A stretch of DNA of 64,000 bases from Saccharum officinarum (taxonomy: Eukaryota; Streptophyta; Magnoliopsida; Poales; Poaceae), in contig CM036201.1 of assembly GCA_020631735.1 (NCBI GenBank), positions 75,840,353 to 75,904,352 on the forward strand, in the 5' to 3' direction. Within the stretch, counting starts at the first letter, position 1; every line of letters starts with the position of its first letter. The translations under genes and the position numbers were made by a program. The notes below the pieces were generated by a model that saw only the letters and a list, made by a program, of their open reading frames with translations, was not told the origin of the DNA and did not search any database. This document shows positions 22,377 through 35,296 of the stretch, in pieces.

Positions 22377-24069
22377 CAAATCTTCATTCTTCGATGATGG
22401 GAATTGTCCCGGCATGTATCACACGTTCACACAGCTGCTAAATGATGTTGCAAACAGCTTGGAAACATTCATGCTCGCGGTACGTACGTGGTGTTGACCT
22501 TCGATATTTTTTCTGGCACGCGTACCCGTCAAACCTCAAGGGAAAGTAGAACCGTCCCGGAACCAAATATGTCATGCCCGGTTTGCTGCCGTGTCCATGA
22601 CTTGTCACCATGATGCGACTGGATTATCTTTAGGACGTCTACAAGGCACCCCCAGCATAATCTATGCTCCCGTGATGACAGAACGCTGACGCTCGGCTGC
22701 GTTGGAGAACCACCATCTGCGGGCAGTTTTTCATCACCCGAACGGTGACGCTAATGCTAATGCACGACGCAACACGATTCTCGTGCTTAGTGCAGGAACT
22801 TTCCACGGGTCAGCACCATGCAGCGAGCTGAGGGGCGTCACACCGTCTGGACGGCGTCTCTCCTACGGTTTTATAATATGATAACTGCAGCTGCATGGAC
22901 GGGCTCAGGCATAGCTAGGCTACATAGCAAGGGAAACGCCCACGCATCGTGCACATATCAAGTATTGTATATCCTGTGTAAATACTTAAACCTAAAGTGA
23001 CTCGAATACTTGAGAGTACAGAAATGCATAATGGTTGCCCTTACGCAACCATACCCGCACCATCCGACAACCAAAGCTGTTCACCACACAAAGCTCTTTG
23101 TGATTCCAAAGAAACAAGAAAGCAGAAAAGGCCATCAATATAATTGTTTGCCTTTTATAAGTTAATATAAGCCTCCAACAAATTACTTTTCCCAAAGCAT
23201 GGACCATTAGTCTGTATAAACAACTAGGCTAGCTACATACAAGTCCTACAACGAGGAGCAGGGACATCACATGATGACACGAGTAGCTGCATCATTATAA
23301 TGTGCAAGAAAGATCCAAACAGGTAGGCACACTGGCCAACCATGGCAAGACATCCCAAGATTAAACTGCATTCATCAGACAGTAAACTGGGTTTTGTAAC
23401 TTAAAAACATAGAACAGTCAATCTAATTACCACACAGAAAAAAGTATTGTTAAACTGTTTGACAAAAAAAAATGAATGTCCAACTACAAAATCAACTATC
23501 AGTACAATAAATAAAACAGTTCATGGAGAGAAAAAAAAACAAAAGAGAACAACACATTTTTTTGTGTTTCCTTTTTTTTTCCTTTTTTTGGTTGGGAAAG
23601 AGATTGATTCAGATAAGGGTACAAATAGATAGGTTACTTCTATACAATTGAGGCTTACATTGATGACTCCCAGATTGTCACCAAATACCTCGTCCAAAAT
23701 CTGTCCATCTTGTCTCTACTTGATAAGCATCTTCCATCCAACACAACCAAAAAGTTGTGATTATTTCGAATGTGAATCCTCTTTCAGATTGCTGGAGTCC
23801 ATAGAAAATTGCTCAGGCTGTCAGCCTACTCGCATATGGCCAAGAGGACCAAATCCAATTACCAGAATGATAGTCATATTCTGATGCCAAACTCCCCCAC
23901 ATTTTCTTATTTTTGCTTTTTGTATTTTCATGCGTTTTTTGGACTTTTTTTTTACAGTGCAGCAGGAAGGAACAATCTTCTCAGTTTGCTGTCCATATTC
24001 AGCCATTAGGGGCGATGAGTAAGATACCATTCGATTCTCATTATATCAGCTAAACTATAATATGCTCCC
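22377..24069. other. Intergenic DNA and 3' flank of the RRM gene
   Basis: No gene recognised. The end nearest 24069 must include the 3' UTR of the minus-strand RRM gene. Homopolymer-rich stretches lie at 23520-23600 and 23930-23955. A polyadenylation site could not be fixed by eye. Confidence 0.4.
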
Positions 24070-27000
24070 CTATGTTGCAGGTGGGAGCACCTGTTCAGAG
24101 GAAAATGGCACACTCATGTCAGTTTTCGCACCTGCACTTGAATCAGTGCCTGAAGGCTCCCGTTTCCACTGTAAACTTCTAGCGCCTGCTTTCATCGGAG
24201 CGCGCCCTCTAAAGGAACCGCCGGGGAGAACAGCTCTTGGGTACGCCATCCTACCATGCCTGCCATATAATGATGACCGTCCACTACCAGGCCAACCATA
24301 AAAGTGAGCTGCTTCACGAGAACTTCGCCAGACGACCTACATTACAAGGAAAAGCAACACAAACATCACCTTAGTCGTTAGTTTTTGGGAATCTATAAAT
24401 CTACGCTGAGCGGAGCAACAAGATGCCAGTATAAGAATATAAAACTCCACCAATTAAGAGAACTATCATCTTTTTTAGATAATGAAGAGAACTCATCTAT
24501 ATTAAAATTTAAACCTCTACCCAGATACCATGTTAGACAATGTCATGTCTATTGGTAGAGAAGTGCAAGTGGCAGTCTAAAGAAAGTTCAAAAGATAAAA
24601 AAAAATCATACCTTGAGAATACGAGTCATAAATGATGTGCCATTCAACGACAACGCTCGTTCAGCTGATTCTTTGTGTAAGAACTCAACATAGGCAGACC
24701 TGTACAATAGCAGAAAAGGACTCATTGAGTTCTCTACTTCTCTTCAAGAAATATACAAATATTTCTGAGTTCACAATCAAGTCCCTATGTTATGGGTGCA
24801 TCAATTGCAGTGACATTCAACAATAATTCAGCTCAAAAACATCAATTCAAGAATTCAAACTTGAACTGCACAAATTACATCTGCTAAGAGAAATCAAATA
24901 GAGGGGCTTATGTAATATAACCAATTATTATAAATGTAATGTTCATTGAAACACTCAGAAGTTTATAGTAGTATGGTATAAAATGTCCTGAGACCGTATT
25001 CGCATTTTTTGCCATTGGGAAATTTACTGCTAAACACCTATAACATGCAAATATACAAATGTGTCATATTGAAGACCTTACCAGTGTCCTAATAAACAAC
25101 TTACTTCCAAAAAGGGAGTATTTTGTCTTGACCCTTTCCTTTTTATTATTGTTTATCTTTTTTTTTGCTATCTAGAGACAAAATGCACATTATTTTCTTA
25201 GAACTTTCAGTTAATCTGAGCCAATGATTACAAGTCGTCCGATTAATCATCCTAATCGGTCCCTGGGTACTGTCGACTTGTACAAGTCGCCCAATTAATC
25301 GTGATTAATCGCGATTAATCGTCCTAGTCGGTCCCATGGCGACTAGGTTCAACTAGACGACTTGTAAACATTGATTTGAGCAACTGAACACGAAACAAGG
25401 GAACTTTCGAGTTAATCTGAGCACAAAACAAGGGAACTTTCAGTTAATCTGAGCACGAAACAAGGGAACTTTCAAGTTAATCTGAGCACGAAACAAGGGT
25501 GTTAGCATCATAGGAATTGGTGGCTGTGGTGATTTATAATGTATCAGTTATGCTAAGATCTTTTGTAATTTCACTTTCCTAAAGTTATAAATCTTTCTCA
25601 GATACAGGTAAAATAAATAGCATGATACAAATCTTGCCTCAGCTATAATAAGCATTAAAATTTAAAATTAAACTGACCCTGTTGGCTGGCCCGTTGCAGC
25701 ATTAGTGACAATGACTACTTTCAGCACTGCACCAAACTTGTTGAAATGGCGAGATAACGAGTCCTTCGTGGCAGCAAAGTGAACCTTCAAATAATTTGAC
25801 AGAGGTAAATAAAATAATCCAATGGCACAAAATAATATAAGGATGATGAGAATATATAAATACCCACATTGCTAACATAAAGCGTTCTCGAATCTGCATC
25901 CTCCGTCGGATGCGCTGTGCTATATGAAATCGGAACTGCAAAGAAGACAAGTATATTATACCAAGAGATAAATGACACCGTCTTCAAGATTAACCCATTC
26001 CTATTTATGATTGATTGTAATAATGACTTGCACAGCACATCAAAATAATCTCAATATATCACAAAGGCAACTAATCCTTACAGATTTTGCTGTAATAGTA
26101 ACTGCACATTTTTCCCTTTAGGTAAGATGATAGAGAAAGGGCAACATAGGTGATATTACAACAGGAAAAGCAACAAGGGTTTTTAATCCCATGCAAGTTG
26201 GGATAATAGTAAAATAAAAATGGTGGGCTAACTAGTGTATTACTGCATATATCAGTTTTATCAATTATTGAAGAAAAGGAAGGACACTAAACCAACAGGA
26301 ACGATCATATACAGTCAACCAGATGGAAGATTGGCATGTGTCATTATGAGAAGATCAGCCGATGAAAGGAGAAAAAACCATAAGTGGATCTTATATTAGT
26401 AGATATATGTGGCATACCAGCTGGTGCAGACCGTTGAGAATCCTTTTGAACTTCTGCGTGGCCTAATTCCTGAATGAAAGTTGGTATCAGTCAGAAGCAA
26501 ATTTACCCAAGGATTAGCCCATACATCTATAAATAGTCAGGGAATATACCCACAAGACAAGACAAAATTATCATAGGAAATAGAAAAGAAAACTAATGAG
26601 CATCATAATCAACAAGATGCATGGAAGATGACATGACGTGCCATTTTGTTTAATGTCTGAGAGCATATACAACACTAATAGGAGATGCCAACAACTGTTT
26701 TTATTCATCCAATGTCTCTTTTGCTGGAAGCAAATGCAAACAAGAATTCACATACCCCAATTTAGTTCAGTAAAAGTACTGGCAAATCAGATAAACAATT
26801 CTGAATTTACATGATTATCCATGCCCCAACTGCTCTGCCATTTCATTCAGGTAGCATACAAGTGTAACTACTAATTAGCAAGGAAAGGTTTCCAAGGAAA
26901 AGCTACAATCTTGCCTTAGGACTTGATTATGAACTGTAAAATCTCTAGTCACCAAAGTCAAAAGGACATCTGGTAGAAATCTTAAGCATATATAATACAA

Positions 27001-30000
27001 ACCTGACTGAAATGCAAGAAAATGGGTGACTCAAGATGTGGGAAGAAATTTAAATATAAAACTTGTTTTTTTCAACATGCAAGGCTGCTTACTTTGGCAT
27101 TGGTAGCCACAATGGTGGCATTTGAATTCATGGGTGCAACATAAGGCTTCTCCACAACATGAACATCTTTTGGTGTTTCATAAATGGGAGGTTCCACCAT
27201 ATTTACATCAACAGAAATAGCCACAGCTTTACTTGCTGTTTTTGTTGATGAAGGAACAGGTTGCTCCTTGTCATTCACACTTGAAGGCCTTATTGCATTG
27301 GTCTCTGGTTCAACACTGCATTGTGCCGATACAGTTTTCTTCTCTGCAAATGGTGAGAAAGTATCTTCATGTGAAAGAGAAGTTTGGTATCTTGTAATCC
27401 CCTCATCTCGGTCCATATCATCTTCAGAGCTCGAATCAACATTCATTCCAGCTACCCTATCTGCCATGGTCAGCTCTCCAGATTCCTCTTCAGATTCCTC
27501 ATTATTTACATATCGATCAGAATCATGTTCATCTGCGGTCGTAACTGGCTCAAAATCTTCATAATCTCTCTTCTCTTCACGAGAACGAGATGGCTGTTTC
27601 ACAACATTCACTTGACCCAATCGCTTGAAAACACTTCCAGTAGATCTAACCTTTGTAGAATCTGCAGCAGCTTCCGCTGCAGCTCTAAGAGCTAAAGCAG
27701 CTCCTTGTACCTGTAGCATTGGCCTAGTTCTTTCTGATCTTCTGTCACTCAAGTTGTCTTGAGATCTTTCTGATCTTCTATCATTCGGGTAGTCCTGAGA
27801 TCTTTCTGATCTCCTATCATGCATGTTCTCTGCAGAAGTAGTGGCGACCACAGAGCGCAGACGCTTGGATGCTGGTTCAGCAGAGGTGCTGGTTGGCTGT
27901 ACAGCTTTTACTGCATCTCGAACAGCAAACTGTAGAAGACGACGGGAAGCACCACCACCAAGCATGGGGCGTGATGAGACGTCTCTCTGTTAACAAAGAA
28001 AACAAGCTGATTGTAGAAGTCATATTACCTAAAAGAGTAGAATTAAATTTTGAAGGAGCAATAGAATATAATAGAGGAGAAAATATGTGTGTGGACCAAT
28101 AAAGGGCTTAGAGAGAATCAGCGTGATGCTCAGCCCTTAGCGGTCAGCAGTTCAAACAAGCAATTTCCTTATCCAAACATGGTACTCCCTCCATTCCAAA
28201 TTATAAGTCGTTCTGGCATTTTTTAGTACATAATTTTTATTATGTATCTAGACATAGCATATAAATCTAGACACATAGTAAAAAAATGTACCTAGAAAAA
28301 ACAAAACGACTTATAATTTGGAACCGAGGGGGTACAAAATATTCACAGAAATTCTAGAAGACAAACAAAATGGACTGCCTACTCAGAGAGTTCTCCAAAA
28401 TTCCAAACTAACAGGAATGACAAGCTTTGTCGGTTGTTTCTAACCGAAGCGTACTTACTGAAGATAAACAGTCGAAACTCACATTGCACTTTCATGATGA
28501 ACAAATATTTGGTTTATTGGTAGGGACTTAATTGTTGGAAAATGGTAATTAATAAATAATTGGTAGGGACTTAATTGTATGGTAATGCTGTAGTTTCCAC
28601 AACATGTTTGCAAGTTGCAACTGATTTAGAGTTACCAGAGTCTTGGCAAGTCCGTTCTGGAGAAATATAGATGAACACTTAGGCATAGTGTGTAAAGAAT
28701 ATGTGAGCAAAGGCAGGACGTAAAAGAACAGAACAGAGATATTGGTAAAGTAAAAAATATATATATGAAAGCACAATGTTGCCAACTTGCCGTCAACTCT
28801 GTCAACAACTTAAGATGTTATGTAGTTTGCAGTTGTGACCTAGGTAATAGGTAATACATCACACCTTTGTTTGCTGTGGTTCATCATCCCTATCATGCTT
28901 TCTGCCGTTCTGTTGTTTTGATGGAGGGAGTCGTATTTCAATGGGCTTTTGCAATCTTTTCTCCTCCCCGTGAAGAATATCAGTTAGTACATTTCGAAGT
29001 GGAAATTTTTCATTACCCTCCCGACCAATTCCTTTCCATTCCCGCTTATTCCGTCTCCTAGTACTGGCTGCACTTGATTCAATTGTGTGCTCAGAATGAG
29101 TTTGACATTTGCTTCTCGGGAGCACATCTGATGATTTTTCTCTTCCAGATACTTCTTTGGGGGCCTCATCATCCTTAACTTCCTGAGTTTGCTCTTGTGC
29201 TTGCACATATAAGTGCATATTTAAAGAAAGATGGTCCCACAACCTACAAAAGCAAAACAATATGAGTAGCAGATTCATTTAACATGTGATGAGATGATAT
29301 GAAAGCCAACCAAGAATATCTTTCTCTCTTCCAGCTATCCTTGCTGATGCATATGAAATATGATGCTGAATCAAGTTGGGAGATATGCATTACCGTGGAC
29401 TGCTTGTCAGGGAAAGATGAGAGTACACATTTCCCAGTGTTTATGTTAGTTTCAAAAGTAAAAGTAGCTCTGATGTTCACATTTCCATTTGCTGTTAAAA
29501 ACTCATAGCAGTCTCCACAATGTGATTTCAATAAATACACTGCATGAATTCAGAAGAAATGTGTGAAAAAAGATTTATTTTGGTTGGGTGGGCGGGTGGG
29601 GTGGAGGTGGGGGATTCGCTCTCATGGTTGATGTACTTCTCGTGAGTGGATTTATGAATGATCTCAATAACAATCACGCTTATAACTTATAACGACTGAT
29701 CTAAAATTCTAAATAACAGGTGTTTACAAGGCAAAGGTACCTAGATTCAACTAAACTTTCAAGCTACGTATGTGGCCTAGCTCTTAAGTGTATTCAATGT
29801 TCACTAGGCCCTTGTAGCGCAAATATATATGTTTCTCATCACAAATATATAAATACCATAGAATACCTAATGCAAAGTATTCAGCAAGCACAACCTTGTC
29901 AAAGCCTCTGCTTTCTGCCATCACAAATATATCAATACCATAGAACATATACTGCGAAGTCTTTAGCAAACACAACTTTGCCAAACCCTCTGCCTTTTGC

Positions 30001-31999
30001 TGCCACCACAGTTAGTTGCTAGTTCCATTCCACATACAGGAAAGGTGCATCAGAACCATATTTTATTATTGCTCAATATAAACATATTTGTCTGAACATC
30101 GAATAGTGAACCAAATACTAGGGCACATACAATGTTGCTTGCCATATCTACGCTAAAATTGGGGTGACCATTTGCTAACCTTTTACCATTATCTATAGCT
30201 TATTAGTGAGTTATCAATTACAATACGAAAAGTATTTGCATGTAAAATATATCAAGTACTGGTTCAGGCTTCAGGCACAGGCAGTTGACAAACAAAGAAT
30301 ACAAGAACAATCGAAGTGTGTGCAATCAATACTAACCAGGAAATGAATACCGCAGTGTCATCCCCTAGAAATACATGGAGTTCGTTACTGGCGAGATCCT
30401 TACGTTTTCCATTCCTGAGCATGATAGTAACATATTCCTGCACTTAAGACAGCAACAAAGGTCCACTTATAGTTTTCCTTGAAATATCCCAACATAATAA
30501 AATGGAAACTAGAATAAGATAATGATGACAATTGCAGAAGTTGGTACACGGCAATCATAAGTATTACTCCCAGTAAGTATTACTCCCAGTAAATCAAAAT
30601 ACAATGCCGTTTCGGAGTTGTGCACAAGGGTTGCCCTTTATTTATACTACACTGGAAAATGGGATCATTTATTTATGAGAATAATGATTCTACTTAATAA
30701 GATCAAGAAAGGAAAAAAAGAGCAAAGATATCTAGAACTAGAAGTTCCAGGAAGCACAAAATGACATCTATGTTCAATCAGAGGAAGTATACACATAAAC
30801 AATGTAATCCATGTATTGTGATGCTTCCTCAGAAAAGACAAAGACCAGACCTGGATTGTTTCACTTTCACCATTCACTAACGACAGGGAAAAGCATAACG
30901 GCAGACTCTTTCATAGGTTCCCTTTGTTCCACCACTGAAACTCCATACAGCACTGTTTTCTAGGGAAGTTTGGGCGCTCTTGACTAATAGTATAAATTTA
31001 AGGCTAAAAGTAGATGAATAGTGCAATTGTGATGGATGGAAAAGATAGTAAAGATTCGTAGCAATAGCATATGTTAACATGCAAGGATAGTAAACTCATT
31101 CAACCTTATTATGGTACGCGTGCTTGAAATAGGTATTGCATTTCAGTTGCATCAAAAACACCGCAGATAACATGCAACGCTTGTGGACTGGATAACCAAT
31201 TCGATGATTGTGATTTGTAATGTACATTTTCACGTGAGACAGAGCTAATTCACAAACAAGTTTGCATGCCCAACTAAAAATATTGACTAGTGAAGCAGCA
31301 ACAAATAAGATCCATTCTACAGTTTGATAAAAATGGTCGTCAAGTAACATGACAATTACTGAACCAGTACAAACTAAGGCATGCTTGAATTGCACAAACA
31401 CTTCATATTCATCCTGATTTGAAAATCCTCAGTTTGAGAAGAGGCTTCATATAAGTATGAAGTATACATCGCACACAACAGTTTGGTGCATATAGTGCAC
31501 CAATCCATTACACTAGTTCATCTCACCTAAAAGCAGAAAAGTGTACATAGTGAGCACACTAAGTTGGAAAAAACAGACAGCAGTCAGCCTAAACAAACGA
31601 AAACTGCAGACATCACAGAGCAAAGCTGCAGGCCCATGAGATCCAACGACATTAGACTACTGACTCCAGCAATAGGTGTTGTATGCGGGGCGACACTGAA
31701 AAAAAAACACACACAGTCCATCTTGAATTCTAGCCAGTCCTACATACTGTTACGTGTTAATTAGTTCGACCAAAATCCTAAAGCTGCAGAGAACCCAAGT
31801 CGCCAGACAGCCGAAATCAACCGCTAAGACCAGAAGCTGGCGAGTAGGGGATGACAGAAGGAAATCGTACCACGAGGGTGTCGTCCACGTCCCTCTTGAA
31901 CCCGCCCAGCTTCTCCCTCACGAGCTTCCGGAACTGCTCCTCTCCGGCGGCGGTGAAGCCGACCTTGAAGGTGCTGGTATCATCGTCCGCCTCGTCCAT
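24070..31999 (-). CDS. Nuclear RNA-binding protein: Nab2/ZC3H14-like N-terminus plus C-terminal RRM
   Basis: Nine coding exons on the minus strand: 31871-31999, 30337-30437, 28865-29243, 27093-27986, 26418-26469, 25868-25935, 25678-25784, 24612-24699 and 24070-24336. All introns begin GT and end AG, and exon phases join to 2085 nt (694 residues plus stop). Residues ~10-95 (EEQFRKLVREKLGG ... LHVFLGDDTAVFISWLWDHL) resemble the PWI-like N-terminal fold of Nab2/ZC3H14 poly(A)-RNA-binding proteins. The middle is charged and low-complexity, with an acidic stretch and three DRRSER repeats (residues 260-290). The RRM spans about 534-611, with RNP2 LYVSNV and RNP1 GSAYVEFL. An RG/P-rich tail follows. 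A role in nuclear mRNA processing or export is inferred from these domains. It resembles an uncharacterised plant RRM family (an Arabidopsis chromosome 3 member comes to mind); no symbol is assigned. Confidence 0.88.
25222..25373. mobile_element. hAT-type MITE in intron 7 of the RRM gene
   Basis: The 18-bp ends CAATGATTACAAGTCGTC and, read inward, CAATGTTTACAAGTCGTC match at 17 of 18 positions. The flanks ATCTGAGC (25214-25221) and ATTTGAGC (25374-25381) are an 8-bp target duplication with one mismatch, as expected for hAT. The element is 152 bp. It sits in the first unit of a 32-33-bp tandem repeat. Confidence 0.68.
25382..25500. repeat. 32-33-bp tandem repeat in intron 7
   Basis: Units begin GAACTTTC and end CACGAAACAAGG. 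Three full units start at about 25401, 25434 and 25466. A further unit, begun at 25201, is split by the hAT MITE. Unit differences are single bases or one-base indels. Confidence 0.75.
28185..28332. mobile_element. Stowaway MITE in intron 3 of the RRM gene
   Basis: The left end CTCCCTCCATTCCAAATTAT and the inverted right end CCCCCTCGGTTCCAAATTAT pair. TA flanks both sides (28183-28184, 28333-28334). 148 bp, and does not touch the splice sites. Confidence 0.8.
29837..30001. repeat. 82-bp tandem duplication in intron 2
   Basis: Two adjacent copies begin CATCACAAATATAT at 29837 and 29919 and share most of their length, diverging by scattered substitutions. Confidence 0.65.
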
Positions 32000-32259
32000 C
32001 GCGACGGAGGTTTCCAGAACCCCTCCCTCCCCACGCAACCCTAGATCCACCCCGAAACGGTCCCGGGGCCGAGAGGAGTGGGGGCGAAAGGAGGCGGGTG
32101 GGGCGGGCGACCGCCTTATCCGAACCGCTGCGGGGTCGGGAAGTTTCGGCGGCGTGGCGGAGGGGAATAGACTCGCCGGCAAGCGGCGGCGACGCGTGGA
32201 GATTGGGGGAACGACTGAACGACTGGCTGGACTGTGAGAGAGAGGCCAGACGAGATTTT

Positions 32260-32505
32260 ATTGGGCCTGTTAGTGCCATGCAAACCCAAAATATTTCCTC
32301 TTCCATCTATCATATCGAATCTTTCGACGTATGTATGGAGCATTAAATATAGGTAAAAAAGATAACTAATTGTATAGTTTGTCTGTAAATGTCGGGACGA
32401 ATCTTTTGAGCCTAGTTAGTCCATGATTGGATAAATTTTGCCAAATAACAACGAAAGATGTTACAGTAACTTTTCACCTACTTTTCGCGAAGTAAACACT
32501 CCCTA
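32260..32505 (+). mobile_element. Tourist-family MITE beside the RRM gene start
   Basis: Shares ATCGAATCTTTCGACGTATG, GAGCATTAAATATAGG and the CTAGTTAGTCCATGATTGG stretch with the family at 21537. It lies about 260-510 bp upstream of the minus-strand start codon and so within the promoter or 5' leader. The left end is diverged. Confidence 0.6.
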
Positions 32506-32639
32506 GATTTTTGTTTGGGCTTGTCGTGGGTTTCTGTTGCCTTTGCGTGGGTTCCTTTACGGGTGCCAGCTAGGACGGGTGGTTTGGCCACGAAATTGAG
32601 CACGATTTGACGGGCGTCGCTCATCTGCTTAGGCCGAAT

Positions 32640-32876
32640 TGGTACAGTACCACCCTGAATACTGTAGTATTTTTTTTTTTTAGTATAAAAAATTATTTAA
32701 AAATTGATTAATTAAACTTAAAATGTTCGTCTCGCAAAGTACAATAAAATTGTGCAATTAGTTTATGATTTCATCTACATTTAGTACTCCATGCATTTGC
32801 CGGCATTTAATGTGACGGGGAATCTTCTTTTGCATAGTAGAATTTGGAAGTGAATTCTAGAATCTAAACAAGGCCT
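32640..32876 (-). mobile_element. Second Tourist-family MITE, opposite orientation
   Basis: In reverse complement it shows the family end (read inward GGCCTTGTTTAGATTC), the ATTAAATGCCGGCAAATGC segment and the CATGGAGTACTAAATG segment. It lies 135 bp from the preceding member, in inverted orientation. Confidence 0.55.
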
Positions 32877-33025
32877 TATCTTGACATTCTAACATTTGAC
32901 TAAGGTTTTTTTTCTTATAGTACTTGCAGACACTCATAGCATGCATGGACATTTACTCGTAACAATGTATACACGCAAATCCTACCTCTATAAGTATTAT
33001 CGAAAGACTATACCGACAGATCTCT

Positions 33026-33247
33026 TAGCGTGTTTGGTTAGCGTCATGTGTTGTCTGGAATCATCCAATCCTACATCCAAAGCTAATATTTTGTTTGGTT
33101 CACATCATCGGTCCGTGTCATCCGTCACCAAGTAGTAACTCCGCAAGCTAATCTCAGGAGTCGATCCATTCATCGTAAAAATGCCGGACAAGCTAATTCC
33201 GCACAAACCCATGCCGGATGGAGTCGATCCACAGACCAAACACGCTA
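33026..33247. mobile_element. MITE-like element with 13-bp perfect ends
   Basis: TAGCGTGTTTGGT at 33026-33038 is the exact inverse of ACCAAACACGCTA at 33235-33247. The interior is non-coding. The target duplication is unclear. Confidence 0.55.
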
Positions 33248-34033
33248 TAAATAAAAAGAAAATCTTATTTCAGACCCTATAGCCTCCCTATACTATTACT
33301 CTGGTATAATATTTCTTTGCACTGTAAAGAAAAATCCATATGAGTATATTTCTCTGCAATATAAAGAAAAATTTTCTTTGCACTTTTACCGACGAGCCTG
33401 GGCGGTGGCTCCGCCAGTGCGATAGTGGAAAGATATGGGAAACAATTTTTATGCAAATAACTCTCCAAATGATGATTTAGAGAGTGATTTTAAAAAAAGG
33501 CTCTTGAAGATGCTATAAGAGTACAACATTTTTCATAAAAAAGTACAATCATTTTGCCAATTAAGGGTCAGTTTGTTAGCTTTATTATGATCGAAACGGT
33601 GAATTTTCGGATAAAAATTCAAGGCTTAGCATGGATGCTCAGTTTTTTTTGTATTCGATCAATGGTGAAATGATGCGATATACAATGTGTATGTAACAAC
33701 GGCTAGAGAAAACATCATACCATTCGCCTTCAATCCCTCGTGAACAAAGCAAAGCCTTCTATTAGTCATATGGGAATCGGTTGTATCAAACTAGCACTAA
33801 AAAGAGTACAATAATTGAACTCTTCAAATGTTCATCTTCCATTTCGTTCTACCACCTCGCAATTGAGCCTTTGGGGGCTCGAAGGCATTTGCGATTGTTT
33901 CCATCTCTACCCTTCACACTAGGATCAAAAATTGCCTTGCACCAAACTCACACACCATCTCGGGCTCCCGTGGTTGCACCGACGTCTTCTTCTAAGACGA
34001 AACAAGCAGAAGTATGTGATAGTGTGGCACATG
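33248..34033. other. Intergenic DNA outside arm A
   Basis: No gene recognised; short frames only. This DNA borders the outer end of arm A. Its inverted partner, if any, would lie beyond the Sirevirus-like element that ends arm B. Confidence 0.45.
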
Positions 34034-34078
34034 CATGCAATGTACAATGTAGTGATCGAATTTTGGAATTCTTTTATA

Positions 34079-34229
34079 CTCCTCCATTTAAAATTATAAG
34101 ACGTTTTGGTTTTCTTAAATACATAACTTTTGCTATACGGTTAGATATATATACTATGTCTAGATAAATAGTAAAAACAATGTATCTACAAAAGCCAAAA
34201 CATTTTATAATTTTTTGGAACCGAGGGAG
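34079..34229. mobile_element. Stowaway MITE (arm A copy)
   Basis: The left end CTCCTCCATTTAAAATTAT and the inverted right end CTCCCTCGGTTCCAAAAAAT pair, preceded by TA. The arm B counterpart is at about 57111-57261. Confidence 0.7.
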
Positions 34230-34399
34230 TGCTTAACGTGGAGCCAAAGAGTATTGTCGACTTTGACTCAGCGACCTTGAGCTACCTCGCTGGCCGTGGT
34301 GGAGCTTGATAGGAGAATAGAGAGGCAATATGACATGAAATATAATTAGAGGGAGCCATATCATTTTGTTAGCACTTCAACGTTTCTTTAAGAAGAAGG

Positions 34400-35039
34400 A
34401 AAAAGTCCAATTTATCTCTCTCAACTATCATGTCCATCTGATTTTTCCTCACTGAACTACAAAACCCTCAACTTTTAAAGTCATTTTTTTTACACCTTGG
34501 GTGGTTTTGATGTTGGTTTTGCTGATGTGATGCCACGTCAAAGAGGGTAAATCGGACTAAGTTGAAAGTTTAGGGAGGCATAAATCGAACTAGAAATATT
34601 TTAAAACCCAAAAATCATAAAAATGGATTTTCAAAAAAATTCCAAATGTTTTTACATGGAAAATTATTGCAATTCAAAATCCTAAAATGTAGTTTAATCT
34701 TAGAATTTTGTATGGTAACACAAATCTTCTAAGATTAAACTAGATTTTAGGATTTTTAATTGTTTTATTTTACAAGTAAAAATATAAGGATATTTTTTAA
34801 AGTAGTTTAATGATTTTTGGATATTTTTAAAAAATATTTCTATCCGATTTACCTCATGAAATTTCAATATAGTCTGATTTACCCCCTCTGACGTGGCATT
34901 ATCAACAAAATCACATTTAAAATCACCCAAAATAAAAAAACAAACGGTTTTAAAAGTTAGGAGGGTAAAAAAATTGATTTTGCAGTTTCAAAGAGAAAAA
35001 TTAGACTACCGTAATAGTTGAAGGTAAATTGGACTTTTT
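34400..35039. mobile_element. Long fold-back element, arm A copy
   Basis: The ends AAAAAGTCCAATTTATCTC and, read inward, AAAAAGTCCAATTTACCTTC are inverted repeats. Inside, two halves mirror each other, with repeated themes of an AAATCGGAC-type motif and a GACGTGGCAT/TGCCACGTCA motif. It is non-coding and ends about 250 bp upstream of the TL19 start codon. Class is uncertain; no target duplication confirmed. Confidence 0.5.
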
Positions 35040-35296
35040 GCTAAGAGAAAAACCCTAATAGAAGGCTCTTCTTTTTCTAGGCCCAAATAAAATAATGCCG
35101 CCGACAAGCACGAGGATTCCACGCAAATACACTTCTGCTGTTTGCGCTCGTGGCTCCCGATCGCCACCGTGCCATGTCGACGTCGCTTTGGATAAGCCAC
35201 GGGCCCACGCGATCTCTCCTATCCTCTCGCGTGTCGCCTCCAACACAAAGCACACGACAGTAGCCCGGCAGGTGTCACGGACGGTCGACGGCGACC

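Noticed and set aside
25401..25498. CRISPR-like direct repeats in intron 7
   Set aside because: Head-to-tail units with no spacers; an ordinary minisatellite.
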